From: Streptomyces sp. L2
GTDB lineage: Bacteria > Actinomycetota > Actinomycetes > Streptomycetales > Streptomycetaceae
Direction of reading: 5' to 3'
Length of the DNA stretch: 64,000 nt
NCBI RefSeq assembly: GCF_004124325.1
Contig: NZ_QBDT01000001.1
Coordinates: 4,960,001-5,024,000 of the forward strand
Position 1 is the first letter of the stretch, and each line of letters begins with the position of its first letter. Of this stretch, positions 1-10,881 are shown piece after piece. Position numbers and translations under genes: made by a program. The notes beneath the pieces are model-generated. The model saw nothing but the letters and a program-made list of their open reading frames with translations. It was not told where the DNA came from and did not search any database.

Positions 1-1196
<1,196 letters not shown>

Positions 1197-1200
<4 letters not shown>

Positions 1201-3518
1201 GCAACGAAGCCGCCACCGCGACCACGACCGCGACCACCGCCGCGGAAGCGGCCCCCGTCCCGGAGCCGTTGCCGCACGGCCTCGGCGCCTCCCTGCCGCA
1301 CGCCGACGCCCGCGCCAAGACCGAGGGCACGTTCCCGTACGCCGCCGACCTGTGGGCCGAGGGCCTGCTGTGGGCGGCCGTCCTGCGCTCCCCGCACGCG
1401 CACGCGCGCATCGTGTCCATCGACACCTCCCACGCGCGCGAGATGCCCGGGGTCCGCGCCGTCGTCACCCACGAGGACGTCCCCGGCACCCCCCGGTACG
1501 GGCGCGGCATCCCCGACCGGCCGGTGTTCGCCTCCGAGGTCGTACGCCACCACGGCGAGCCCATCGCCGCCGTCGCCGCCGACCACCCGGACACCGCGCG
1601 GATGGCCGCCGCGGCCGTCATCGTCGAGTACGAGGTGCTCGAACCGGTCACCGACCCCGAGCAGTCCTTCGAGGCCGAGCCGCTGCACCCCGACGGCAAC
1701 CTGATCCGGCACATCCCGCTGCGCCACGGCGACCCGGACGCGGTCGGCGAGGTCGTCGTCGAGGGCCAGTACCGCATCGGCCGCCAGGACCCGGCCCCGA
1801 TCGGCGCCGAGGCCGGCCTCGCGGTCCCCCGGCCGGACGGCGGGGTGGAGCTGTACCTGGCCTCCACCGACCCGCACGCCGACCGGAACACGGCCGCGGC
1901 CTGCTACGGCTTGTCCCCCGATCAGGTGAAGATCGTCGTCACCGGGGTGCCGGGCGCCACCGCCGACCGCGAGGACCAGGGCTTCCAGCTCCCGCTCGGC
2001 CTGCTCGCGCTGCGCACCGGATGCCCGGTGAAGCTCACGGCGACCCGCGAGGAGTCCTTCCTCGGCCACGCCCACCGCCACCCGACCCTGCTGCGCTACC
2101 GCCACCACGCCGACGCCGACGGCCGGCTCGTCAAGGTCGAGGCGCAGATCCTGCTGGACGGGGGCGCGTACGCCGACACCTCGGCGGAGTCGCTGGCCGC
2201 CGCCGTCTCGTTCGCGTGCGGGCCGTACGTCGTCCCGAACGCGTTCATCGAGGGCTGGGCCGTCCGCACCAACAACCCGCCCTCCGGCCATGTGCGCGGC
2301 GAGGGCGCCATGCAGGTGTGCGCCGCATACGAGGCGCAGATGGACAAGCTGGCGAAGAAGCTCGGCGTGGACCCGGCCGAACTGCGGCTGCGCAACGTCC
2401 TCGCCACCGGTGACGTCCTGCCGATCGGGCAGACCGTGACCTGTCCGGCGCCGGTGGCCGAACTCCTCCAGGCCGTGCAGGAGTTCCCGCTGCCCGCCCT
2501 GCCCAAGGACACGCCCGAGGAGGACTGGCTGCTGCCCGGCGGCCCCGAGGGCGCGGGCGAACCGGGCGCGGTGCGCCGGGGCGTCGGCTACGGGCTCGGC
2601 ATGGTGCACATGCTCGGCGCGGAGGGCGCCGACGAGGTCTCCACCGCCACGGTGAAGGTGCACGACGGCATCGCCACCGTGCTGTGCGCGGCGGTCGAGA
2701 CCGGCCAGGGCTTCACGACGCTCGCCCGGCAGATCGTGCAGGAGACCCTCGGCATCGACGAGGTGCACGTGGCGCCCGTCGACACCGACCAGCCGCCGGC
2801 CGGCGCGGGCTGCCGCAGCCGGCACACCTGGGTGTCGGGCGGCGCGGTCGAACGGGCCGCCAAGATGGTCCGCACGCAACTGCTGCAGCCCCTCGCGCAC
2901 AAGTTCGGCATGTCCACCGAGCTGCTCCAGATCACCGACGGCAAGATCACCTCGTACGACGGCGTGCTGTCGACGACCGTCACCGAGGCGATGGAGGGCA
3001 AGGAGCTGTGGGCCACGGCCCAGTGCCGCCCGCACCCCACCGAGCCGCTGGACGGAGCCGGGCAGGGCGACGCCTTCGTGGGCCTCGCGTTCTGCGCGAT
3101 CCGCGCGGTGGTCGACGTCGACATCGAGCTGGGCTCGGTCCGTGTGGTGGAGCTGGCGGTCGCCCAGGACGTGGGCCGGATCCTGAACCCGACGCAGCTC
3201 GCGGCCCGGATCGAGGCGGGCGTCACCCAGGGTGTGGGCATCGCGCTCACCGAGAACCTGCGCACGCCCCGCGGCCTGGTCCGCCACCCCGACCTGACCG
3301 GCTACGCCCTGCCGACCGCCCTGGACGCACCGGACATCCGGATCGTCCGGCTGGTCGAGGAACGGGACGTGGTCGCGCCGTTCGGCGCCAAGTCGGTCAG
3401 CGCGGTGCCCGTGGTGACCTCCCCGGCGGCGATCGCCTCCGCGGTGCGCGCGGCGACGGGCCGCCCGGTCAACCGCCTCCCGATCCGCCCCCAGGCGGCG
3501 GTCGTCACCGACCGGTGA
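1197..3518 (+). CDS. Xanthine dehydrogenase-type molybdopterin-binding subunit
   Basis: Large molybdenum-cofactor subunit of a xanthine dehydrogenase/aldehyde oxidase-family enzyme, 773 residues. The start is TTG 1197: GGAGG at 1186-1190 lies six bases upstream and the start overlaps the previous stop by four bases. The N-terminal a/b-hammerhead domain is seen in HADARAKTEGTFPYAADL, and the MoCo domains in the NPPSGHVRGEG and ETGQGF segments. Near the C-terminus, where relatives have GAKGVGE with the catalytic glutamate, this protein reads GAKSVSA (residues about 730-736), and the usual GGGFGGK loop is replaced by GATADRED. It may therefore hydroxylate an unusual substrate or be catalytically impaired; the family call is firm, the substrate unknown. 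Confidence 0.88.
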
Positions 3519-3874
3519 GCGGATCCGCCGACGGGGGCAAGGCCGTCGGCGAGGAGCCGGCACTCGGCGTTCGGCGGGCCGCTGGTGCGCGGTCCGGCCC
3601 GGTGTGAGGGAGGGCGTTCGCAGGGGGCCGCCTGCGCCCACCCGTGCCGCCCCTTGCGGCACGCCTGCCCGCAGGCTGGTGCGCGGGGCCGTACCGCTGC
3701 GGGCGGATTGCCGGACGGGCGGAACGCGGGCGGGGCCGCCGGCGTCCTTCTCCGGGGGCGTTGTCAGTGGTGCGGCGTAGTGTTCCGAGCAGTGGGGGAC
3801 GGCCGCTCCCGGCACACCGCCGGGCGACGGCCGGGCGCGCCCTGACCGGACACTGTGCAGCACGCGGGGGAACC
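3519..3874. other. 356-bp intergenic region with a repeat-family hairpin
   Basis: No gene is supported here. At 3644-3662 GTGCCGC and GCGGCAC form a 7-bp stem around CCCTT, inside a stretch (3634-3681) that recurs in modified form at 10926-11002. It may terminate the upstream operon. Around 3761-3783 there is TTGTCA and TAGTGT, but their 11-bp spacing is too short for a normal promoter, so the SUKH-4 promoter is unresolved. Confidence 0.5.
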
Positions 3875-5032
3875 ATGAGCACCACCGACGCCGGGTCCAC
3901 GGCGATCACGCTGACCGAGGCCGAGCTGGCCGGTCTCGTCACGCACGCGCCGACGCGCGGCCTGCTCACCGGCCCCGGACTGCCCGCCGGCACCGACCTG
4001 CTGACGTTCTCTCCGCTGCGCACGCACGGGCTGCGCAGACTGGGGGACGCGGCGGACGGTCCGCTGCGGGTGGCGGAGGAGCTGCGGGACCGCCTGGTGA
4101 TCGGTGAACTCCTCAGCCCGGCGGACATGGAGCGCGAGTCCATCCTCCTCGACGGCAGCACGGGCGAGGTGACGACGGCCTACCTGTTCCACCCGTGCGA
4201 CGCCCGCCCCTTCGCCCCCTCCCTGGAGACGCTCCTGCGCTTCGCCGCCGTCACAGAGGAACTGGCGGGCCTGCGCGGCCGGTTCGCCGCGCTGGCGGGG
4301 CGGTACGGCCCGCAGGTGGTCGCCGACGCCTCCCGCAGCCTCCTCGCGCTGTTCGAGGAGGGTGCCGGCGGTGAGGTCCCGCCCTACTGGAAGGCGGCGG
4401 CCCTGATCCGTCCGCTCTCCCTCGTCGCCGGTCCGGGTACGGCGTCCGGGCTGACGCTGGACGTCCAGGCCCGCCTGCTGGAGCAGGAGTTCGGGCCCGG
4501 CCGGGTCACCCGCTTCGAGGAGGTCGACTTCCCCGGCACGCTCACCCACGAGCCGACCCGCCGCTTCCTGCGCGAGACGGGCCTGCCCGAGGAGGCCGTC
4601 CTCTTCCACCTCGACACGGACGTCCTCCTGCCGACCCTCACCGACTACTACGCCGCCGAGCGTCCCGACTTCCCGCTGTCCGAACTCCCCGCCCACGCCA
4701 GCCACTTGATCCGCCTCGGGGACCTGGTCGCCGACAACAGCCTGGTGGTCGACGGCAGAACGGGCGCCGTCCTGAACTTCAGCGAGCCGGAGGCCACGCT
4801 CTACCCCCTGAACACCGACCTCTCCACCCTCGCCTTCACGCTCTGGCTGCTGCACCACGAGCGCACCATCGACGAGCACCTGGGCAACGAGCTGACGACC
4901 GAGGCGTACGAGCAGCTCGCGGCGGCGATGATCCACACCCTGGGGGCCGTCGACCCGACGGGCACGTACCCGCACACCGACTGGCACTACTGGACGGAGC
5001 TGTTCCAGGACGAGGCGGGCGGGGTCCTGTGA
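3875..5032 (+). CDS. SUKH-4 family protein with two SUKH-like halves
   Basis: A 385-residue protein of the SUKH-4 (SMI1/KNR4-related) immunity-protein family. It contains two related halves: one with LVIGELLSPADMERESILLDG followed by STGEV (residues about 70-100), the other with HLIRLGDLVADNSLVVDG followed by RTGAV (about 275-305), so it looks like an internal duplication. SUKH proteins bind and neutralise polymorphic toxins, often nuclease or deaminase types. No toxin gene lies next to it, so it may be an orphan immunity gene or have a housekeeping role. ATG 3875 is preceded by a GGGGGA ribosome site; no signal peptide or membrane segment is seen. It is separated from the xdh genes by 356 bp and is probably independent. 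Confidence 0.75.
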   Translation: MSTTDAGSTAITLTEAELAGLVTHAPTRGLLTGPGLPAGTDLLTFSPLRTHGLRRLGDAADGPLRVAEELRDRLVIGELLSPADMERESILLDGSTGEVTTAYLFHPCDARPFAPSLETLLRFAAVTEELAGLRGRFAALAGRYGPQVVADASRSLLALFEEGAGGEVPPYWKAAALIRPLSLVAGPGTASGLTLDVQARLLEQEFGPGRVTRFEEVDFPGTLTHEPTRRFLRETGLPEEAVLFHLDTDVLLPTLTDYYAAERPDFPLSELPAHASHLIRLGDLVADNSLVVDGRTGAVLNFSEPEATLYPLNTDLSTLAFTLWLLHHERTIDEHLGNELTTEAYEQLAAAMIHTLGAVDPTGTYPHTDWHYWTELFQDEAGGVL

Positions 5033-5074
5033 CCCCGCCCGCCTCGCCGCTCCTCTTCGCTGTTCCTGCGGCGC

Positions 5075-7090
5075 CTACTCCTCGGCCGCCTGTCCGCTCA
5101 GACCGCCGCGGATGGCGTCCATCACCGAGGAGTCGGTCAGGGTGGTGACGTCGCCCAGGGCACGCCGGTCGGCCACGTCACGCAGCAGACGGCGCATGAT
5201 CTTCCCGGAGCGGGTCTTGGGCAGTTCCGCCACGACCAGGATCTGCCGCGGTCGCGCGATCGGCCCGATCTCCCGGGCCACGTGGTCGCGCAGTTCCTTG
5301 GCGAGCGCGGCGCCGTCGCCGCCCTCCGCCGCGTCGGAGCGCAGGATCACGAAGGCCACGATGCCCTGCCCGGTGACCGCGTCCTCGGCGCCGACCACGG
5401 CCGCCTCGGCCACCCCCGGGTGGGACACGAGAGCCGACTCCACCTCCGTGGTGGAGATCCGGTGCCCGGAGACGTTCATGACGTCGTCCACCCGGCCCAG
5501 CAGCCAGATGTCGCCGTCCTCGTCCTTCTTGGCCCCGTCACCGGCGAAGTACCAGCCGGGGAAGCGCGACCAGTAGGTGTCGATGTAGCGCTGCTCGTCG
5601 CCCCAGATGGTGCGCAGCATCGCCGGCCACGGCTCGGTGAGCACCAGGTAGCCGCCGGAGCCGTTGGGCACCGGGACGCCCTTGTCGTCCACGACCTCGG
5701 CCTTGATGCCGGGCAGCGGGCGCAGCGCCGAACCCGGCTTGAGGACGCTCACCCCGGGCAGCGGGCTGATCATCTGGGCGCCGGTCTCCGTCTGCCACCA
5801 GGTGTCCACCACCGGGCAGCGGTCGCCGCCGATCACCCTCCGGTACCAGATCCACGCCTCCGGGTTGATGGGCTCGCCCACCGAGCCGATCAGCCGCAGC
5901 GAGGTGAGGTCGAACCCCTCGGGGATGTCGCTGCCCCACTTCATGAAGGTGCGGATCGCGGTGGGCGCGCAGTAGAGGATGGTGACGCCGTACTTCTCCA
6001 CCAGCTCCCACCAGCGGCCCTGGTGCGGGGTGTCCGGGGTGCCCTCGTAGAGCACCGACGTCGCCCCGTTCGCGAGGGGGCCGTAGACGATGTAGGAGTG
6101 GCCGGTGACCCAGCCGATGTCGGCGGCCGTCCAGAACACGTCGGTCTCGGGCTTGAGGTCGAACACCGCCCAGTGCGACCAGGCGACCTGGGCGAGGTAG
6201 CCGCCCGAGGTGTGCAGGATGCCCTTCGGCTGGGCCGTCGTACCCGAGGTGTACATGATGTACAGCGGGTGCTCGCTGTCGAACGCCTCGCAGGTGTGCT
6301 CGGCCGGCTGCGCGTCGACCAGGTCGTGCCACCAGACGTCGCGGCCGTCCTGCCAGTCCACGTCCTGACCGGTCCGGCGGACGACGAGCACCGAGCGCAC
6401 GTCGGGGCAGTCGCGGACCGCCTCGTCCACCGCGGGCTTCAGCGCGGACGGGTTGCCCCTGCGGTAGCCGCCGTCCGCGGTGATGACGACGCGGGCGTCG
6501 CAGTCCTGGATGCGGCTGCGCAGCGCGTCCGCGGAGAAGCCGCCGAAGACCACGGTGTGCGGGGCGCCGATGCGGGCGCAGGCCAGCATCGCGATCACCG
6601 TCTCGGGGATCATCGGCATGTAGAGGGCGACCCGGTCGCCGGTCCCCACGCCGAGGGAGAGCAGGGCGTTCGCGGCCCGGCACACCTCCTCGGTCAGCTG
6701 GGCGTAGGTGAGCGTGCGGGTGTCGCCCGGCTCGCCCTCCCAGTGGAACGCCACGTGGTCGCCGTGCCCGGCGGCGACGTGCCGGTCCAGGCAGTTGTAC
6801 GCCACGTTGAGCCGCCCGCCGGTGAACCAGCGGGCGAAGGGCGCCTTGCTCCAGTCGCGGACGGCGGTCCACGGCTCGGCCCAGTCCAGCCGGTTCGCCG
6901 CGGCGGCCCAGAAGGCGTCCGGGTCCGCGTCCGCCTCGGCGTACGCGGACTCCGGGACGTTGGCCGTGGCGGCCAGGTCGCCCGGGGGCGGGAAACGGCG
7001 CTCCTCGCGGAGCAGGTTGGCCAGGGTTGCGTCGGTGCCGTTCGCGCCCGCCGTGCCGCCCGTGCCCGCTGTGCCGTCCGACGAGGTCAT
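5075..7090 (-). CDS. acsA: Acetyl-CoA synthetase
   Basis: AMP-forming acetate-CoA ligase, 671 residues, the normal family length. It converts acetate, ATP and CoA to acetyl-CoA. The signature [11 protein letters not shown] nucleotide loop, the WWQTETG motif, the [10 protein letters not shown] hinge region and the C-terminal [11 protein letters not shown] containing the regulatory acetylatable lysine are all present, so the enzyme looks intact and should be open to control by acyltransferase/sirtuin. ATG 7090 overlaps the stop of the upstream permease gene (ATGA), with GGGAAAGGG about 10 bases before. The first 20 residues are a Gly/Ala/Thr-rich extension. Paired with the permease, it forms an acetate uptake and activation operon. 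Confidence 0.95.
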   Translation of the reverse strand: MTSSDGTAGTGGTAGANGTDATLANLLREERRFPPPGDLAATANVPESAYAEADADPDAFWAAAANRLDWAEPWTAVRDWSKAPFARWFTGGRLNVAYNCLDRHVAAGHGDHVAFHWEGEPGDTRTLTYAQLTEEVCRAANALLSLGVGTGDRVALYMPMIPETVIAMLACARIGAPHTVVFGGFSADALRSRIQDCDARVVITADGGYRRGNPSALKPAVDEAVRDCPDVRSVLVVRRTGQDVDWQDGRDVWWHDLVDAQPAEHTCEAFDSEHPLYIMYTSGTTAQPKGILHTSGGYLAQVAWSHWAVFDLKPETDVFWTAADIGWVTGHSYIVYGPLANGATSVLYEGTPDTPHQGRWWELVEKYGVTILYCAPTAIRTFMKWGSDIPEGFDLTSLRLIGSVGEPINPEAWIWYRRVIGGDRCPVVDTWWQTETGAQMISPLPGVSVLKPGSALRPLPGIKAEVVDDKGVPVPNGSGGYLVLTEPWPAMLRTIWGDEQRYIDTYWSRFPGWYFAGDGAKKDEDGDIWLLGRVDDVMNVSGHRISTTEVESALVSHPGVAEAAVVGAEDAVTGQGIVAFVILRSDAAEGGDGAALAKELRDHVAREIGPIARPRQILVVAELPKTRSGKIMRRLLRDVADRRALGDVTTLTDSSVMDAIRGGLSGQAAEE

Positions 7091-7707
7091 GGCCGTACCC
7101 TTTCCCGCCCGGACAGCGGCATCACCGGGACGACCTGCCGCTTCCAGGTGGCGTTGACGACGCCGGCGAAGGACGCGTACCAGGCGGCGACCGCGGTGAT
7201 CAGGCCCAGCCAGCCGCCGATCTTCGCGGTGGTCGTGGAGGACGAGAACTCGGCGATGGTCAGCACGATGTAGGTGGCCGACAGCAGGCCCAGCACGACG
7301 ACGAGCGCGCCGCTGGTGCGCAGCGCGGCGACCGTCATGTAGACGGTGAAGATCGACCAGACCAGCAGGTACAGCCCGGTCGCCTGGTGTGCGGTGGCGG
7401 GCGGCAGGTGCACGAACCTGACGTACGCGGCGTACGACAGCCAGAACGAGGCGTACGAGCAGAACGCGGTCGCGCCGAAGGTGTTGCCCTTGCGGAACTC
7501 CCACATGCCCGCGAGGAGTTGGGCCAGCCCGCCGTAGAACAGGGCGAGCGGCAGGACGACGCCGCTGAGCGTGGCGTCGATGAGGTCCGCGTTGAAGGCG
7601 CTCAGTACGAACGTGGTCGCGGCGAATCCGGCCAGGCCGAGCGGGCCGGGGTCGGCGATGGGCTGTTCGGCGGCCGGTGTGACGGCGCCGGTCTGTGGGG
7701 TGCTCAT
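7087..7707 (-). CDS. GPR1/FUN34/YaaH family acetate/succinate transporter
   Basis: Six-transmembrane acetate permease of the SatP/GPR1-FUN34-YaaH family, 206 residues. The family hallmark NPxG is represented by the [15 protein letters not shown] segment at the start of helix 1 (residues about 20-40), followed by [17 protein letters not shown], another conserved segment, and hydrophobic helices to residue 190. ATG 7707 has GGAGGG nine bases upstream; an upstream in-frame ATG at 7749 lacks this. It is the first gene of the two-gene operon with acsA, which it overlaps by four bases, so import and activation of acetate should be made together. Membrane protein; substrate inferred from family and neighbour. 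Confidence 0.92.
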   Translation of the reverse strand: MSTPQTGAVTPAAEQPIADPGPLGLAGFAATTFVLSAFNADLIDATLSGVVLPLALFYGGLAQLLAGMWEFRKGNTFGATAFCSYASFWLSYAAYVRFVHLPPATAHQATGLYLLVWSIFTVYMTVAALRTSGALVVVLGLLSATYIVLTIAEFSSSTTTAKIGGWLGLITAVAAWYASFAGVVNATWKRQVVPVMPLSGRERVRP

Positions 7708-8066
7708 GTGTGCGCTTGCCCTCCTCGTCGAGGAACAGCGGTCCGTCACCGGAGAGGCGTCGACACGTCACCGGACCGGTTCGCGGAACAGATACCTCCA
7801 ACCCACGCTAGGCCGGTCCCGGCGGCACCACCAGACAACGCGCACGACCGTGCCCCGGTCGGCCCAGGGCGGTACGCCGCCGGTGTGAGACCGGCGGGCG
7901 GCCGTCCCGTGCGGCCGCCCGCCGCCGGTGCCGTACCGCATGCGCTTTCCTGTGATGTGGGTCCCACCCGCGGGTGACCCGGGCTCGGGTGCGCGTTGAC
8001 GTCGGGGGTGCGCCGGTAGGGTGGCCCGGTTGTCCGACGTAGCCGCCCGACCCCCCCACGGAGACC
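7708..8066. other. 359-bp divergent intergenic region with a large nested stem-loop
   Basis: Lies between the acetate operon and the helicase gene. A nested inverted repeat spans 7869-7939: outer arms GCGGTACG (7869-7876) and CGTACCGC (7932-7939), inner arms GGCGGGCGGCCG (7893-7904) and CGGCCGCCCGCC (7912-7923). It sits between the two promoters, so it may insulate them or fold in the leader of one. A likely helicase promoter follows at 7996-8022. I could not name a promoter for the acetate operon. Confidence 0.55.
7996..8022 (+). promoter_or_regulatory. Probable vegetative promoter of the helicase gene
   Basis: TTGACG at 7996-8001 and TAGGGT at 8017-8022, separated by 15 bp, about 45 bases before the GTG start. 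The hexamers match the streptomycete housekeeping consensus well; the spacing is short. Confidence 0.5.
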
Positions 8067-9860
8067 GTGACTACCACCGCCGCCGCCACCTCCCACCACC
8101 TCTCGCCCGCCTTCCCCGGCCGCGCCCCCTGGGGCACAGCCAACAAGCTGCGTGCCTGGCAGCAGGGGGCGATGGAGAGGTACGTCCAGGAGCAGCCGCG
8201 TGACTTCCTCGCCGTCGCGACGCCCGGCGCCGGGAAGACGACGTTCGCGCTGACCCTCGCGTCCTGGCTGCTGCACCACCACGTCGTGCAGCAGGTGACC
8301 GTGGTCGCGCCGACCGAACACTTGAAGAAGCAGTGGGCCGAGGCCGCGGCGCGGATAGGCATCAAGCTCGACCCCGAGTACAGCGCGGGCCCGCTCGGCA
8401 AGGACTACCACGGCGTCGCCGTGACCTACGCGGGCGTCGGCGTGAGGCCCATGCTGCACCGCAACCGCGTCGAGCAGCGCAAGACCCTCGTCATCCTCGA
8501 CGAGATCCACCACGCCGGTGACTCCAAGTCCTGGGGCGAGGCCTGCCTGGAGGCGTTCGAGCCCGCCACCCGCCGGCTCGCCCTCACCGGCACGCCGTTC
8601 CGCTCGGACACCAACCCCATCCCCTTCGTCACGTACGAGGAGGGCAACGACGGGATCCGGCGCTCGGCCGCCGACTACACCTACGGCTACGGCAACGCCC
8701 TCGCCGACCACGTCGTCCGGCCGGTCATCTTCCTCTCCTACAGCGGCAACATGCGCTGGCGCACCAAGGCCGGCGACGAGATCGCCGCCCGGCTCGGCGA
8801 GCCGATGACGAAGGACGCGATCAGCCAGGCCTGGCGTACGGCCCTCGACCCGCGCGGCGAATGGATGCCCAGCGTGCTGCGCGCCGCCGACCAGCGGCTG
8901 ACCGAGGTCAGGAAGGGCATCCCGGACGCCGGCGCCCTCGTCATCGCTTCCGACCAGGACTCGGCCCGCGCCTACGCCAAGCTGATCCGCGAGATCACCG
9001 GCAGCAAGGCCACCCTCGTGCTCTCCGACGACGCCGGCGCCTCGAAGCGGATCGACGAGTTCAGCCAGGGCGACGACCGCTGGATGGTCGCGGTGCGGAT
9101 GGTGTCCGAGGGCGTCGACGTGCCCCGGCTCGCGGTCGGCGTGTACGCCACCACCATCTCCACTCCTCTCTTCTTCGCCCAGGCCGTGGGTCGTTTCGTA
9201 CGGTCCCGGCGGCGCGGCGAGACCGCGTCCGTGTTCCTGCCGACCGTGCCCGACCTGCTGACCTTCGCCAATGAGATGGAGAAGGAACGGGACCACGCCC
9301 TCGACAAGCCGAAGAAGGAGGGCGAGGAGGATCCGTACGCCGAGTCCGAGAAGGAGATGGACGAGGCGAACAAGCAGCAGGACGAGGACACCGGCGAGCA
9401 GGAGCAGTTCTCCTTCGAGGCGCTGGAGTCCGAGGCCGTCTTCGACCGGGTCCTCTACGACGGCGCCGAGTTCGGCATGCAGGCGCACCCGGGCAGCGAG
9501 GAGGAACAGGACTACCTGGGCATCCCGGGACTCCTGGAACCCGACCAGGTGCAGATGCTGCTGCAGAAGCGGCAGGCCCGGCAGATCGCGCACAGCCGCA
9601 AGAAGCCGGACTCCGAGGCCGACCTGCTGGAACTGCCCGCCGAGCGGCGGCCCGTCGTCTCCCACAAGGAGATGATGGAACTGCGCAAGCAGCTGAACAC
9701 GATGGTCAGCGCCTACGTCCACCAGAGCGGCAAGCCGCACGGGGTGATCCACACCGAGCTGCGGCGGGTGTGCGGGGGGCCGGCCAGCGCGGAGGCGACG
9801 GCGGGGCAGTTGCGGCAGCGGATCGCGAAGATGGGGGAGTGGGCCACGCGGATGCGGTGA
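8067..9860 (+). CDS. DEAD/DEAH-box superfamily 2 helicase
   Basis: Superfamily 2 helicase-type ATPase of 597 residues. Walker A is ATPGAGKTT (residues about 51-59), motif II is DEIHH, motif III LTGTPFRSD, and motif VI AVGRFVRSRRRGE, so both RecA folds are complete. After the core comes a charged Glu/Lys/Asp-rich stretch (residues about 405-455) and a C-terminal helical domain of unknown function. Start GTG 8067 has GGAG a few bases before it. Such stand-alone helicases are conserved in actinomycetes and are thought to act on nucleic acid in repair or RNA handling; the substrate cannot be read from the sequence. It is the only gene in its transcription unit. Confidence 0.9.
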   Translation: MTTTAAATSHHLSPAFPGRAPWGTANKLRAWQQGAMERYVQEQPRDFLAVATPGAGKTTFALTLASWLLHHHVVQQVTVVAPTEHLKKQWAEAAARIGIKLDPEYSAGPLGKDYHGVAVTYAGVGVRPMLHRNRVEQRKTLVILDEIHHAGDSKSWGEACLEAFEPATRRLALTGTPFRSDTNPIPFVTYEEGNDGIRRSAADYTYGYGNALADHVVRPVIFLSYSGNMRWRTKAGDEIAARLGEPMTKDAISQAWRTALDPRGEWMPSVLRAADQRLTEVRKGIPDAGALVIASDQDSARAYAKLIREITGSKATLVLSDDAGASKRIDEFSQGDDRWMVAVRMVSEGVDVPRLAVGVYATTISTPLFFAQAVGRFVRSRRRGETASVFLPTVPDLLTFANEMEKERDHALDKPKKEGEEDPYAESEKEMDEANKQQDEDTGEQEQFSFEALESEAVFDRVLYDGAEFGMQAHPGSEEEQDYLGIPGLLEPDQVQMLLQKRQARQIAHSRKKPDSEADLLELPAERRPVVSHKEMMELRKQLNTMVSAYVHQSGKPHGVIHTELRRVCGGPASAEATAGQLRQRIAKMGEWATRMR

Positions 9861-10239
9861 CGCTCCGCTGGTCTACCGTCTTCTTTGCCCACCCGCCCGC
9901 CCGACTCGGTTGGTCCAGCAGTGGCCGTCGCGGGGCTCCGCCCCGGACCCCGTGCCGCGCGGCCGCCCGGCGCGTATCAGGACGAATACTGCCAGGGCGG
10001 ATCTTGTTGTGCCCGGATTCTGGACGAAGGCTTCCGCTCAGCGAACTCCCTTCGCTACTGTCCCGCTACGCAACGCCCCGTGGCAGCGCCGCCGCGGAGC
10101 GCAGCCGTGAAGCGACACGGCCCGGAGCCGCCGGGCCGTCCTGCCGATCGGCGGCCTCTGAAGCGCGTCGCCGACGGGACTCGACGACGCACCTCCCGCT
10201 CCGTTGGCTGCCGACCTCACCACTGAAGGAGTGGGCGTC
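9861..10239. other. 379-bp intergenic region, one strong hairpin, no gene
   Basis: No reading frame here has streptomycete codon bias that I trust. A perfect hairpin lies at 10117-10139. Otherwise nothing recognisable. Confidence 0.5.
10117..10139 (+). terminator. Hairpin between helicase and IclR genes
   Basis: ACGGCCCGG and CCGGGCCGT form a perfect 9-bp stem around AGCCG. There is no T-run. It is 257 bases after the helicase stop and about 100 before the IclR start, so it could end the helicase transcript or lie in the iclR leader. Confidence 0.4.
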
Positions 10240-10881
10240 GTGACCGCGGAGACCTCTCAGACGCTCGACCGGGGACTGCGCGTCCTCAAGCTGCTGGCCG
10301 ACACGGACCACGGGCTGACCGTCACCGAGCTTTCCAACAAACTGGGCGTGAACCGGACCGTGGTGTACCGGCTGCTCGCCACGCTGGAGCAGCACGCCCT
10401 CGTACGGCGTGATCTCGGTGGCCGGGCCCGCGTGGGCCTCGGGGTGCTGCGGCTGGGCCGCCAGGTGCATCCGCTGGTACGGGAGGCCGCGCTGCCGGCG
10501 CTGCGCTCGCTCGCGGAGGACATCGGGGCGACGGCGCACCTGACGCTGGTGGACGGGACGGAGGCGCTGGCCGTCGCCGTGGTCGAGCCGACCTGGACGG
10601 ACTACCACGTGGCCTACCGGGCCGGGTTCCGGCACCCCCTGGACCGGGGTGCGGCGGGCCGGGCCATCCTCGCCGCCCGGCAGGCGCCCCTGTCCGAGCC
10701 GGGGTACACGCTCACGCACGGTGAGCTGGAGGCGGGGGCGAGTGGGGCCGCGGCGGCGCTGATCGGGGTGACCGGCGTCGAGGGCAGCGTCGGCGTCGTC
10801 ATGCTCGCGGACTCCGTCCCGGAGAGGGTCGGCCCCCGAGTCGTCGACGCGGCCCGAGAGGTGGCGGAGGCCCTCCGCTGA
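10240..10881 (+). CDS. IclR family transcriptional regulator
   Basis: Small IclR-type regulator of 213 residues. The N-terminal winged helix-turn-helix (residues about 8-70) contains SQTLDRGLRVLKLLAD and VTELSNKLGVNRTVVYRLLATLEQ, typical of the family, followed by a short effector-binding domain with LTLVDGTEALAVAVVEP. Full-length relatives are near 250 residues, so the ligand domain is somewhat reduced. The start is set at GTG 10240 because GAAGGAG (10225-10231) lies nine bases upstream; GTG 10231 abuts that site. No obvious target gene adjoins it; the downstream neighbour is a protease gene after 310 bp of repeat-rich DNA. Confidence 0.88.
   Translation: MTAETSQTLDRGLRVLKLLADTDHGLTVTELSNKLGVNRTVVYRLLATLEQHALVRRDLGGRARVGLGVLRLGRQVHPLVREAALPALRSLAEDIGATAHLTLVDGTEALAVAVVEPTWTDYHVAYRAGFRHPLDRGAAGRAILAARQAPLSEPGYTLTHGELEAGASGAAAALIGVTGVEGSVGVVMLADSVPERVGPRVVDAAREVAEALR

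Noticed and set aside
9885..10226. A 113-residue frame between helicase and IclR genes
   Set aside because: Composition and lack of ribosome site fit chance; no domain or conserved-looking segment, and it overlaps a strong hairpin.
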